Below are positions 1 to 8,394 of a stretch of 64,000 nt of DNA, piece after piece. A model generated the notes under the pieces. It was given only the letters and a program-made list of their open reading frames with translations. It ran no database searches and was not told where the DNA came from. The DNA is from Ktedonobacteria bacterium brp13 (GTDB taxonomy: Bacteria > Chloroflexota > Ktedonobacteria > Ktedonobacterales > Ktedonobacteraceae). The translations under genes were made by a program, and so were the position numbers. The DNA is taken from the NCBI GenBank assembly GCA_015099395.1, contig AP024096.1, positions 2,976,001 to 3,040,000 of the forward strand. The letters are read 5' to 3'. Every line of letters starts with the position of its first letter. Position 1 is the first letter of the stretch.

Positions 1-1545
1 CAACGCTTCCACTCGGTTCCTGCGATAGCAAAGAAGGGAGGGCTCTTGTCGGGTCGGCACAAGACTTTTTCGCTGACGCGCTCTCTCATAGGGAATACCC
101 ATGCTGGTCGGCACAGAGGCGCGACCACTCGCACGTTGTTGCACACCTTCCATCGCCAGCGTCAGGCGCGTTTCCACACCTGCCCATCTTTCAGGGGCCA
201 TGGAAGGGATCAAGGAAGTCTGCGGAAGAAAGGCCAGCAACGTCGCCGAGTAGAGATCTCTCTGTACCGGGCCGATCCCGCACGGACAGTGATGCCAGCG
301 CTGCGAGAGGGGCTTTTTGACGTAGCACCCGCACCCATGACAGTATTGGGAGAGGCGCGTATCGAAGGCCGAGACTTCTCTGAGCAGGCCGCCAGTTTTC
401 GCAACTGTGCGTGTAAGGTGTGCTACAAACATGCCAGGGGCTCGGAGTCCGATACTGCGGCCAAAGCGGCGTTGCCAGCCTTTGTAGGAGGTCTTTTCAA
501 TGGTGATGGTCGTGCCTATCTGCACGATCTCGTGAGCGAGTCGTCCATGCAGGCTCTTGCGGTATGCCGCCAGACGGCGCTCCTGAGCCGCCAGACGCCG
601 GCGTGTCTTTTGGGAGTTGCGGCTCTCCTTCCAGCGCTTGCGCCCTGGCTTGCAGCGTCCTTGCTCGTCGTAGTGCTCGGGGTTGTTGGCACGACGTTGG
701 CGGTCAAGTCTACGCTGGAGGCGGCGGCGCTCCCGGGCATTGGGGCGCAGTTCGTCGCAAAAGGTGATGAGACGTGCCTCCTGCTCTTGGGAGACAATCG
801 CCAGGGTTTGCGGCCCGATATCCAGCCCGATGGTGTCAGGACCGGGGGCATGCTTCGGCTTCTGGTAGGGCGCACCTTCCAGCACAAGCTGGACGCAGTA
901 GCGATAGCCATGCGTATCTGCTCCCTGGCAGCGTGCGCTGCTGGCTCTCCGACGGAGAAGGCGGCAGTACTTGACGCGATGCCGCAGGCCGTGAGCCACC
1001 ACGGGATCCTGCCAGTTGATGCTAGCCTCGATGCGGTCGCCCTGCCACTGCAGAAAGCCAGCGTTGCCGTCGGTGGGGTCCTGGAGCGTGAAGCGCAGAC
1101 CGCTCGTATTACTCTTGCCCTCGACACTATCGAGGCCACGGCCACGGCTCTTGAAGCGGACGTGTTTGGCTTGGCCAAGACAGACCCGATTGACGGCCTG
1201 ATAGGCCCGGCTCGCCAGCTTCTGAGCGGTATTACTATCCAGATGCTCAGCCAGCCAGTGGACGCGTTGGGTGGTCGCATAGCGATGCAAGGCATACTCG
1301 GAGAAGTCGTAGCGGGTGCGCAAGGCTTGGTAGGCGGCGTGGCGCTCGGACTTGCTGCGGATGGTGCGGGCCAGGGGCCAGGCGGGATCATTGCGCATGC
1401 GACTGAGACGCCGGCGGGCCTCCCCGAGCAGGTTGTTGTAGAAGCAGCGCCCTACCTCCAGGTGAGCAGCAAGGCGCTTGGCCTGTCCGGCGTCGGTGCG
1501 GAGGGGCAACTCCAAAAGGAAGGTGCTGGTGTTGCTGCGCTTCAT
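1..1545 (-). CDS. tnpB: TnpB-type RuvC nuclease of an IS200/IS605-family element (partial, runs off the window)
   Basis: The minus-strand frame starting at ATG 1545 stays open for 515 codons to base 1 without a stop. Its start is preceded by a good AAGGAGG ribosome-binding site. The protein opens MKRSNTSTFLLELPLRT, a TnpB-like N-terminus. It carries RuvC-I (GLDIGPQTLAIV), RuvC-II (TITIEKTSYKGWQRRFG), a four-cysteine zinc knuckle (CHGCGC then CPCG) and RuvC-III (QRDLYSA), so all three acidic catalytic positions are present. TnpB is an RNA-guided DNA nuclease carried by IS200/IS605 transposons. No TnpA is visible, so this may be a solo TnpB element. Its guide RNA and right end should lie beyond the left edge of the window. 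The family is clear; activity is inferred. Confidence 0.9.
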   Translation of the reverse strand, partial: MKRSNTSTFLLELPLRTDAGQAKRLAAHLEVGRCFYNNLLGEARRRLSRMRNDPAWPLARTIRSKSERHAAYQALRTRYDFSEYALHRYATTQRVHWLAEHLDSNTAQKLASRAYQAVNRVCLGQAKHVRFKSRGRGLDSVEGKSNTSGLRFTLQDPTDGNAGFLQWQGDRIEASINWQDPVVAHGLRHRVKYCRLLRRRASSARCQGADTHGYRYCVQLVLEGAPYQKPKHAPGPDTIGLDIGPQTLAIVSQEQEARLITFCDELRPNARERRRLQRRLDRQRRANNPEHYDEQGRCKPGRKRWKESRNSQKTRRRLAAQERRLAAYRKSLHGRLAHEIVQIGTTITIEKTSYKGWQRRFGRSIGLRAPGMFVAHLTRTVAKTGGLLREVSAFDTRLSQYCHGCGCYVKKPLSQRWHHCPCGIGPVQRDLYSATLLAFLPQTSLIPSMAPERWAGVETRLTLAMEGVQQRASGRASVPTSMGIPYERARQRKSLVPTRQEPSLLCYRRNRVEAL

Positions 1546-1725
1546 CCCGAAAAACCTCCTTACTGCAGTCCTAGTAGATTGGTACACATTTTCACTCAGT
1601 ATACATGATTTCTCATAAAATGCAAGAGAGGGATGACGAGAAAAAGCAGCCATTCCTCCACGGCTTCAAAGCTCGTGGCTTCCTAGCCGCACTACTCTGT
1701 GAACCGCATATCCTCTTACATATAT
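1546..1725. mobile_element. Left-end region of the TnpB element with subterminal hairpin
   Basis: This short non-coding stretch upstream of tnpB has an imperfect hairpin at 1658-1678 (CCACG ... CGTGG around an 11-base loop). Subterminal hairpins like this mark the ends of IS200/IS605 elements, where TnpA would bind single-stranded DNA. The exact left boundary cannot be fixed without an empty-site comparison. Confidence 0.5.
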
Positions 1726-2499
1726 TTACACGCAGCTTAAGCGCCAGCGAATCTGGTCGGCATGCCGAGCGAGGCGTTTAAAGATGTTATGGCGCAGGCG
1801 ATAGACCTCCTGCACGTCATTAAATTCACTCGAACAAAAATGCACGATCTCACGAGCTTTGAGGCCACAATGAAAATGCAGATAGGCCAGGCGCTTCTCG
1901 CGACCATCACTTAATAGCGAGCGAACCGCCTCCCAAAGTTCATCCCCCTCCTCCGGCTCCTCGGCAGCTGGCTCACCAGTGTATAAGGCATCGCCTGGAT
2001 CAGGTAACGGAACCTCGTTGGGATGATTATAGATACGCAATGTATCCATGATCGCACCATTCAGGCTCGCTCGTAAATAATTTAGCGCGGCAGCCAGTGA
2101 GGCAAAACTCAATTCAGGATTGTTCATGCTCGCCTGCCAGAAACGAGTGAACGCCTGCGCCACATAGTTCTCTTCACTATCTAACGCGTATGCCCGCTCA
2201 CGCCGCGAATGACGACGCAACCAGCCAGACACAACTCCCCCAAAGCACTGCTGCAAAATCTCCCAGGCCCTCGCCTCTTGCATATTCATCGCACGATGAA
2301 AAATCTCTAGCGCATAGCAATCATCCCCATACTCACCGCAATTATAGTGCCGCATCTCTTCCTGACACTTTTGCGCTAGCTGCTCCAATCCCAATGTACG
2401 AAGGTGTGATGATACAGGTTGAACAGAATGTGGTCGCACAGACAGAGAGACGAAACATGATGGCTTGATCTGCTCGTCAGACGTCAGTAATTGTTGCAT
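1726..2499 (-). CDS. Sigma-70 family (ECF-like) RNA polymerase sigma factor
   Basis: The protein has a region-2-like helical block (AWEILQQCFGGVVSGWLRRH through QAFTRFWQAS, about residues 75-125) and a C-terminal region-4-like block (LLSDGREKRLAYLHFHCGLK ... YRLRHNIFKRL). The acidic linker between them (AAEEPEEGDELWE) is typical of Chloroflexota ECF-like factors. I chose ATG 2499 because AAAGGT lies about 11 bases upstream; a GTG at 2508 would sit almost on top of that site. The gene stands alone. A palindrome and an AT-rich promoter-like stretch lie upstream (2568-2640). It would direct RNA polymerase to an unknown small regulon. The fold is a confident call; the regulon is unknown. Confidence 0.7.
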   Translation of the reverse strand: MQQLLTSDEQIKPSCFVSLSVRPHSVQPVSSHLRTLGLEQLAQKCQEEMRHYNCGEYGDDCYALEIFHRAMNMQEARAWEILQQCFGGVVSGWLRRHSRRERAYALDSEENYVAQAFTRFWQASMNNPELSFASLAAALNYLRASLNGAIMDTLRIYNHPNEVPLPDPGDALYTGEPAAEEPEEGDELWEAVRSLLSDGREKRLAYLHFHCGLKAREIVHFCSSEFNDVQEVYRLRHNIFKRLARHADQIRWRLSCV

Positions 2500-2567
2500 G
2501 AGACACACACACCTTTACTTGTCGATTATGCAATGCACAGACAAACGTCCTGGCTTCCGCACAGATA

Positions 2568-2587
2568 AACATCTCACGTGAGACGTT
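2568..2587. promoter_or_regulatory. Palindromic operator-like site upstream of the sigma factor
   Basis: The core TCTCACGTGAGA (2572-2583) is a perfect 12-bp palindrome. The symmetry extends to 20 bp (2568-2587) with one mismatched pair. It lies 70-90 bases upstream of the sigma-factor start, next to an AT-rich TATATA stretch (about 2604-2610). A dimeric repressor site is a reasonable inference; the regulator is unknown. Confidence 0.4.
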
Positions 2588-2712
2588 GTATGCCAGAGCA
2601 ATGATATATAAAAATGTTTACATGATGTTTTTAAAGCAACACATTTGTGATATACGCTGTTATACGCTGTCATTGTACATTTTCAGCGTTACGAGATCGT
2701 TACGAAAACAGA

Positions 2713-2765
2713 CACAACACGGCAAAGGGACTCCGCAATAGACGGAATCCCTTTGCCGTGTTGTG
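2713..2765 (-). terminator. Strong hairpin terminator downstream of hsp20
   Basis: An 18-bp perfect inverted repeat (2713-2730 with 2748-2765) flanks a short, partly paired loop. Read on the minus strand it is followed by a T-rich tract, so it should terminate the hsp20 transcript that ends at 2821. Confidence 0.75.
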
Positions 2766-2820
2766 CTTCTCTCTACGTTACGCTACTTGCTTCCTACATG
2801 GCGCTCTTCATAAGCAACGT

Positions 2821-3228
2821 CTAGTTCGTATGCGTATGCCCGGCATACCCACTACGCTCACCACGATCCACACCGGTATGAATCAACGTGAGTGTTGCTG
2901 GCGTCGTCTTATCAGCGGTCAGTGGAAAGGCGATAACAAGGACGCCATTCCCATAGTTCACATTTGCATGAACGGCGTCTACAGGCAGACTCAGATCGAA
3001 CTCACGATGGTAACCACCAACGCTCCATTCATCGATCAGCAGCTCTTTAATATCCTTCAATATGCCCCGTAATTCACCATTAATGACGACATGTCCCTTC
3101 TCAGAGACCTGTATAGCGATATCCTCCGGCTGCAAACCCGGCATTGGAGTCGCTATCATAAGACGATCACTACTACGATACACCTTGAGTGGAATATGTT
3201 GCAGCTTTACTCTTTCGTGCATAGTCAT
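2821..3228 (-). CDS. Hsp20 / alpha-crystallin family small heat-shock protein
   Basis: A small ATP-independent holdase chaperone that keeps unfolding proteins soluble in the cytoplasm. The alpha-crystallin domain fills most of the 135 residues: VYRSSDRLMIATPMPGLQ, the ISEKGHVVINGEL-like strand region, REFDLSLPVDAV, and the closing GVLVIAFP motif that defines the family. I chose ATG 3228 because GAGGGAGG sits 5 bases upstream; the frame extends 14 codons further without an equally good start. The tail lacks an obvious IxI oligomerisation motif. It appears monocistronic and ends at a strong hairpin terminator. Confidence 0.85.
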   Translation of the reverse strand: MTMHERVKLQHIPLKVYRSSDRLMIATPMPGLQPEDIAIQVSEKGHVVINGELRGILKDIKELLIDEWSVGGYHREFDLSLPVDAVHANVNYGNGVLVIAFPLTADKTTPATLTLIHTGVDRGERSGYAGHTHTN

Positions 3229-3544
3229 GATGCCTCCCTCGTAAGACCATATATGAAAAGGTCGAGCCATGTCCAGCGTTTGCTATAAATACATAAAGCT
3301 AACGGACATCAGAAGACCGCTAAATCGTACTTCGTGGAAATATACAAAGAATACGTTTTTCTATGTACTATCCATTGCACGAAGCAGCAGGGGGCACGGT
3401 TTCAGCAAGCAGTACAGGCCACTCACAGCCGCTGAGCACTCAGAGGATGCTAAGACCAGGACTGTACTACGATTGCCGCATTTACCAGACCCAGCAAGAA
3501 TAGTATGTTGTCAGAGCAACAAATAACTTCTACGAGGGAAGATA
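3229..3544. other. Divergent intergenic region between hsp20 and the SWIM gene
   Basis: This region must hold the promoters of both divergent genes. I see no near-consensus promoter pair, no CIRCE-like inverted repeat and no convincing small gene. Confidence 0.4.
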
Positions 3545-4870
3545 TTGGGAATACAGATCTCAGCAGAGCAGGTCGCCAAACTTTCACCCGATGATACATC
3601 CAACAAAGCAGGTATGAAGATGGCTGCTTTGAAGCATTGGACAAACCTGGGCCAGGATGAGGCCGCGCTATGGGGAGAATGCAAAGGAAGTTCGAGTACA
3701 CCCTATAAGGTCGGAATCGCCAGTAGCACACTCTCCACGCGGTGCTCATGTCCCAGTAACAAATATCCCTGCAAACACGCACTGGGCTTACTTTATCTCA
3801 CTGTGAGCAGTGGCAGCAGCATAGCAACTACCACCCGACCAGAATGGATCGAGCAGTGGCTCAACGCCGCTACCGAGGCCAGGCAACGTAAAGAGGCCGC
3901 CGCGGCCGCGAAGGCCAGCGCACCACCATCCGCAAACAAAGCAAAGAGCATGGCTCAACGCGAAGATAAGGTCCTGGCTGGTATTGAGCAACTCGATCTC
4001 TGGCTCAACGATCTTATCCGCAACGGTCTGGGCAATCTGAGCCAGCAATCAATGGGGATCTGGGATGAGCGCGGAGCACAACTTATCAACGCGCAAGCTC
4101 CAGGCCTCGCTGCACGCGTTCGTAGCATGGGCGCGATCCCCTTCACCTCCACAAACTGGATGCCAAAACTGCTGGGTCAGCTCGGCAAGACTGCACTCTT
4201 AACGGAGGCCTATCAACATCCAGAGCGCTACGATGATGCCATGCGTGCAACTATCCGTCAGCTCGTTGGCTGGACCTATCAAGAAATCGAGATTATCCAA
4301 CAGGGTGAGCGCGTCAAAGACGAATGGCTGATCCTGGGTCAGATGACCGAAGAAAAAGATCAGACCTACACACGCCGTACATGGTTGCATGGCCTACAGA
4401 GCCAGCGCAACGCATTGGTGCTGCAATTTTCGAAGTTTCAACCTGCATTCGCCGCTACATATCCATTGGGCGTCAAAGTACAGGCTGAACTGGCCTTCTG
4501 GCCCGGCAAGCTGGCTGAACGCGCACTTATCATTGAGCATTCCGACCTGCAACCACTACCCAGACCGCTTCCAGGTGCCGCGACGCTCGCTGAACTGTCC
4601 GGTCAGATAGCACAGCAACTCAGTCAGCAGCCATGGATGGAACGCTTCCTCTGTGTCGTGCGCGATTGTGTGCCTCTGCATGATGTAGAGAGTCGGGATT
4701 GGTTCTTGCAGGATAAGACCGGAGATACGTTGCCACTACGCAAGCAGGATGGGAACTGGGAGATGCTGATCTACAGTGGTGGAACGCCCGTCGATTTTGT
4801 TGGCGAGTGGAACGGCGAAGCACTACTGCCGCTGGCACTGCAGGCTGAAGACAGCTATCATCTGCTATAA
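3545..4870 (+). CDS. SWIM zinc-finger protein, first gene of a MoxR/VWA-type locus
   Basis: The 441-residue protein has a SWIM zinc-binding motif near the N-terminus (RCSCPSNKYPCKH, about residues 65-78; pattern CxC...CxH), the kind used for DNA or protein contacts. The rest is a long mostly helical region with an Ala/Lys-rich linker (about residues 115-140). The start is a TTG with GAGGGA about 6 bases upstream. In related bacteria SWIM proteins sit beside DUF5691, MoxR AAA+, DUF5682 and VWA genes, and those four follow here after the inserted IscB element. Its biochemical role is not established; an adaptor role in the MoxR/VWA complex is inferred from context. Confidence 0.8.
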   Translation: MGIQISAEQVAKLSPDDTSNKAGMKMAALKHWTNLGQDEAALWGECKGSSSTPYKVGIASSTLSTRCSCPSNKYPCKHALGLLYLTVSSGSSIATTTRPEWIEQWLNAATEARQRKEAAAAAKASAPPSANKAKSMAQREDKVLAGIEQLDLWLNDLIRNGLGNLSQQSMGIWDERGAQLINAQAPGLAARVRSMGAIPFTSTNWMPKLLGQLGKTALLTEAYQHPERYDDAMRATIRQLVGWTYQEIEIIQQGERVKDEWLILGQMTEEKDQTYTRRTWLHGLQSQRNALVLQFSKFQPAFAATYPLGVKVQAELAFWPGKLAERALIIEHSDLQPLPRPLPGAATLAELSGQIAQQLSQQPWMERFLCVVRDCVPLHDVESRDWFLQDKTGDTLPLRKQDGNWEMLIYSGGTPVDFVGEWNGEALLPLALQAEDSYHLL

Positions 4871-4895
4871 ACCACGAAAGGGAGAAAAAAGAAAC

Positions 4896-5154
4896 GGTCA
4901 GGAACCCCACGAATAAATCCGGGGGCTTGCGCAAGTAAGCCCACACCTGACCAGTCTTAGTCTTGAAACACAGGCTCCCTTCGGGAAGAAATAGGTACCA
5001 ACGGGTGCATGCCAGCCCGCTGCTCTACGGTCCAACATTAAACAGGCTTACAGGGTTAAACCAGTGTGTTGGACGAGAAACCTTCCCGAAGATCGACGAG
5101 GCAAACATTACCCTAGCAATAGGAGGCTCCGCAAGGAGTGTAAGGAGACTCGAT
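4896..5154 (+). ncRNA. Omega-RNA (guide scaffold) of IscB
   Basis: A roughly 260-base non-coding stretch lies between the element's left end and the iscB start. It begins with a long hairpin: GGTCAGG 4896-4902 pairs with CCTGACC 4946-4952 and encloses a second stem, GGGCTT/AAGTAAGCCC. Several further short stems follow. IscB proteins use an RNA encoded directly 5' of their gene, with the guide taken from the sequence flanking the left end. Here the guide would be the bases just before 4896, at the end of the SWIM gene. The RNA's position and structure follow from knowledge of the family; its ends are inferred. Confidence 0.65.
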
Positions 5155-5985
5155 TTGAGTAAAGTCTTTGTAATCGATAGTGTATATCAACCGTTGAATC
5201 CGGTCCATCCAGGAGAGGCTCGCCTCTTGCTGAAGCGAGACAAAGCTTCAGTGTATAGAATGTACCCTTTCACGATCATTTTAAAGCAGGTGATCGAGCA
5301 GCCTGACGTAAAGCCGCTACGGGTCAAGCTTGATCCTGGTTCAAAGACCACGGGCATTGCGGTTGTCAATGACGCGACAGGAGAGGTCGTCTTTGCCGCT
5401 GAGCTGTCACATCGTGGGCAGGCGATCAAGATGGCGCTCGATGATCGTCGGGCGGTTCGCAGATCCCGGAGACGGCGTAAAACACGTTACCGGAAGCCAC
5501 GCTGGTCCAATCGCAAGAACAGGAAGAAGGGCTGGCTTCCACCCTCGTTAGAGAGTCGGATCGCCAACATTCTGACGTGGATACAGCGTCTTTCACGCTA
5601 TTGTCCCATTACCGCGATCAGTATGGAGCTCGTCAAATTCGATCTTCAGCAGATGGAGCACCCGGAAATAGCAGGAGTGGAATATCAACAAGGCACGCTC
5701 GCAGGCTATGAAATCCGCGAGTACTTGCTCGAAAAGTGGGAACGACAATGCGCCTACTGTGAAGCTAAAGATATTCCTTTGCAGGTAGAGCACATTGTAC
5801 CACGGGCCAAAGGCGGTACAAATCGAATCAGCAATTTGGCTCTGGCCTGTGAGAAGTGCAATACCGCCAAAGGCACGCGGGACATCAAAGACTTTCTCAG
5901 GAAGAAACCGGAGGTGCTCAAACGCATCCAGGCCCAGGCCAATGCACCACTCAAAGATGCAGCGGCAGTCAATGCTACACGGTGG
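5155..5985 (+). CDS. iscB: IscB RNA-guided nuclease, exon 1 (N-terminal two-thirds)
   Basis: The coding part before the intron has the PLMP domain (VFVIDSVYQPLNPVHPG), RuvC-I (KLDPGSKTTGIAVVND), the arginine-rich bridge helix (RRAVRRSRRRRKTRYRKPRW), RuvC-II (AISMELVKFD) and an HNH domain with zinc cysteines (CAYC ... EHIVPRAKGG ... CEKC). It ends in VNATRW, where IscB normally continues without a break. Translation most likely starts at TTG 5155, just before the PLMP domain and after AAGGAGA; the frame is open further upstream, but that part is the omega-RNA. Unspliced RNA would give a protein ending four residues into the intron at TGA 5998, without RuvC-III. Confidence 0.85.
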
Positions 5986-6581
5986 CTGCGATTCGTTTGA
6001 TCCAAAACCGTGAAAACGGGGGAGGAACAGCAGCAGAATATATACCCTGCTGACAACTGATAGTTCGATGATGGGCGAAATTCCCATCCCTCCAGGTGAA
6101 AAGAGGAACAGCATTTTCCCCTCGGTAGCGACTGGTCATCAATCCGAGAAGCGGGAAGAAATGGGGCAAAGTTGCAAACTCGATGTGACAAACAACCCCT
6201 AGCAAGTTGCTATGGCTAGCGCAAGCGAACCTGCACCAGAACCGTCGTTATGGCGAACAAGCCAACGCGAGTTAACGCAAGTATCATTGAGCCAATGCGG
6301 GGCTTGGTCCAAAATGGACAAGGATAGGGGCCGACATATCCAACGGTGATCGGTATTCACCCCCATAAAACCCGGCGGACAGCAGGAGACCTACGGTAAC
6401 GTAAAACGAACTATCGGAACGAAGTAACCAGCAGATGACTCTCATGCGAGGTTGAAAGCATGAGCAGGTACCAACCGCAAGTATCTGTCTGGTGGGATGG
6501 TCTGAGAAGCAAACGCCTGGGGTAATGCCCAGGACACGCTGACGCAGACCCGATACTGTGGAATGAAGGAGTGCAAGTCGC

Positions 6582-8306
6582 ATGGGAGAAACCAAGGCAC
6601 CGGACGCAAGTTCGAGTGAGGAATGGGCAGCATTACCCTGGCGCAAGCTAGAGCAACACCTGTACCGCCTGCAAAAGCGCATCTTCAAAGCCTCCGAACG
6701 TGGAGATCTGAAAACAGTTCACAAGTTACAGAAATTGTTAATGAAGTCCCGGTCAGCCCGACTCTTGGCAGTCCGACGAGTGACCCAGGACAACCAGGGC
6801 AAGAAAACCGCTGGCATAGATGGTGTAAAATCCGTTCAACCAACTGGCAGACTTGCGATGGTTGAAGCAATTCACCCAAAGCGGATGAGCCAGAGGAAGC
6901 CACAACCACTCAGACGCGTCTGGATACCCAAGCCAGGAAAAACTGAGCAAAGGCCGTTGGGCATTCCTGTAATGTTTGATAGGGCATGTCAGGCACTAGC
7001 CAAAGCCGCCCTCGAACCACAATGGGAAGCCTTGTTCGAGGCCAATAGCTATGGCTTCCGACCGGGACGCGGTGTCCATGATGCTGTAGGAGCAATCTTC
7101 ATTAACATCCGATTAAAGAGCAAATACGTTCTGGACGCGGATATCAAAGGTTGTTTCGACAATATTGACCATCAAGCGCTCTTAGGAAAGCTGCACACCT
7201 ATCCAGTAGTGAGACGACTGGTGAAAGGCTGGCTCAAGGCTGGAGTCATGGAAGCATTGGAACTTTCCCCAACCAAGGCGGGAACCCCGCAAGGTGGGGT
7301 TGTGTCCCCACTGCTTGCCAACATCGCCCTCTATGGAATGGAAGAAGCGTTACTCAAAGCCTACATCGGTGAGAATAAGGCTCCATCCGCACTGCGAGGA
7401 GCACCACAGCTCATCCGGTATGCCGACGATTTTGTGGTGCTGCATGCCCAGGAAACAGAGGTCATTAAGGCGCAGCAAATCATCGCAATGTGGTTACAAG
7501 GCATCGGATTGGAATTGAAACCGAGCAAAACGCGGCTATCCCATACTCTGAAAGAATATCAGGGAAATGTAGGATTTAACTTCCTGGGATTTACTGTTCG
7601 ACAATTCCCGGTAGGGAAGACCCATACTGGAAAAGGAAAGCCGTCAGGTTTCAAAACGATCATCACGCCGAGTAAAGAAGGAGTTCAACGCCATTTGCAA
7701 GAACTCAGGAAGATAATACAGAAAAGTCAATCGCTTCCGCAAGAGGAAATCATTGACCAACTCAACCCAGTTATCCATGGTTGGGCGCTGTATTATCGAA
7801 CGGTCGTATCGGCAAAGCAATTTGCGACATGCGACCACCATCTCGTCAGTATGCTTTGGCAGAAGATGACCCGAAAACACCCGAAGAAAGGAGCGAGATG
7901 GGTAAAAGGGAAGTATTGGCGGACAATTGAAGGAAACACCTGGACATATGCCACGCCAGAGGGACCTGAACAACATGTGCTGAGATGGCACGCAATACCC
8001 ATTCAACGTCACACGAAGGTAAAAGGCAAAGCAAGCCCATTCGACGGGAACCTCCTTTATTGGACCAAACGGTTAAAAGATCACCCATTAACAAAGACGA
8101 CGCTAGGAAAACTGCTACAGAAACAGCAAGGAAAATGCCGCTGGTGTGAACTTCTCTTCCGGGAGGAAGATCTCATAGAGATCGACCATATTACCCCGAA
8201 AAGTGAGGGCGGTGGTGAAGAACTCAGCAACAAATGTGCCCTTCACCGACATTGTCACGACCAAAGGCATGTGAAACACGAAGAGGAGTGTATCAATGAC
8301 AACTGA
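6582..8306 (+). CDS. ltrA: Group II intron-encoded reverse transcriptase/maturase with HNH endonuclease domain
   Basis: The 574-residue multifunctional protein promotes intron splicing and reverse-transcribes the intron into new DNA sites. The order is an N-terminal RT0 region (residues ~10-80), RT fingers and palm (GIDGVKSVQPTGRL, RPLGIPVMFDRACQ, YGFRPGRGVHDAV, DADIKGCFDNIDH, GTPQGGVVSPLLAN), the catalytic YADD box (IRYADDFVVL), then the maturase X/thumb (NPVIHGWALYYRTVVSAKQF). A C-terminal HNH endonuclease follows (CRWC ... EIDHITPKSEGGGEELSNK ... HCHDQRH). All domains look intact. The ATG follows a GAAGGAG ribosome-binding site. It lies within the intron between the ribozyme 5' domains and domain V. 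Confidence 0.95.
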   Translation: MGETKAPDASSSEEWAALPWRKLEQHLYRLQKRIFKASERGDLKTVHKLQKLLMKSRSARLLAVRRVTQDNQGKKTAGIDGVKSVQPTGRLAMVEAIHPKRMSQRKPQPLRRVWIPKPGKTEQRPLGIPVMFDRACQALAKAALEPQWEALFEANSYGFRPGRGVHDAVGAIFINIRLKSKYVLDADIKGCFDNIDHQALLGKLHTYPVVRRLVKGWLKAGVMEALELSPTKAGTPQGGVVSPLLANIALYGMEEALLKAYIGENKAPSALRGAPQLIRYADDFVVLHAQETEVIKAQQIIAMWLQGIGLELKPSKTRLSHTLKEYQGNVGFNFLGFTVRQFPVGKTHTGKGKPSGFKTIITPSKEGVQRHLQELRKIIQKSQSLPQEEIIDQLNPVIHGWALYYRTVVSAKQFATCDHHLVSMLWQKMTRKHPKKGARWVKGKYWRTIEGNTWTYATPEGPEQHVLRWHAIPIQRHTKVKGKASPFDGNLLYWTKRLKDHPLTKTTLGKLLQKQQGKCRWCELLFREEDLIEIDHITPKSEGGGEELSNKCALHRHCHDQRHVKHEEECINDN

Positions 8307-8319
8307 CCGCAGTATTGAG

Positions 8320-8390
8320 GAGCCGTGTGAGGTGACAAGTCTCAAGCACGGTTTTGAAGCCGAGCGGAGAGGGCGACCTCTTCGCTTAGG
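8320..8390 (+). ncRNA. Group II intron catalytic domains V and VI
   Basis: Domain V begins GAGCCGTG, containing the AGC catalytic triad, and pairs with AGCACGGTTT about 30 bases later. Domain VI (8360-8390) is a near-perfect hairpin: CC, GAGCG and GAGAGG pair with CCTCTT, CGCTT and GG around a GCGA tetraloop. A single unpaired A at 8388 is the expected lariat branch point. This is direct structural support for a group II intron. Confidence 0.85.
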
Positions 8391-8394
8391 CAGC

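Larger units (their letters stand above)
5986..8394 (+). mobile_element. Group II intron interrupting iscB
   Basis: An about 2.4-kb group II intron with a non-coding ribozyme region (5986-6581), an intron-encoded RT-HNH protein (6582-8306) and domains V and VI (8320-8390). I placed the ends by protein continuity: joining tgg 5983-5985 to aga 8395-8397 gives W-R-L-F-E-R-L, as in intact IscB proteins. The 5' end then reads CTGCG, 4 of 5 matches to the GUGYG consensus but with C at position 1. The bulged A 8388 lies 7 bases from the 3' end, as expected for a branch point. An alternative 5' site is GTTTG at 5995. The non-consensus first base could impair splicing. Confidence 0.8.

Noticed and set aside
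516..1391. 291-codon minus-strand frame rich in Ser, Arg and Pro
   Set aside because: Shifted by one base from the true tnpB frame; a GC-driven shadow.
46..1608. 520-codon plus-strand open frame
   Set aside because: It lies antisense to tnpB in the same codon phase, has Ala/Leu-rich low-complexity translation and no recognisable domain; the minus frame has all the TnpB motifs.
2647..3072. Plus-strand frame over the hsp20 gene
   Set aside because: Antisense to a clear alpha-crystallin domain and includes the terminator hairpin.
4963..5154. N-terminal extension of IscB
   Set aside because: The frame is open, but this stretch forms the omega-RNA scaffold and the conserved PLMP domain starts only after TTG 5155.
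8296..8394. Independent gene starting at ATG 8296
   Set aside because: These bases are intron domains V and VI; the coding part after them is iscB exon 2.
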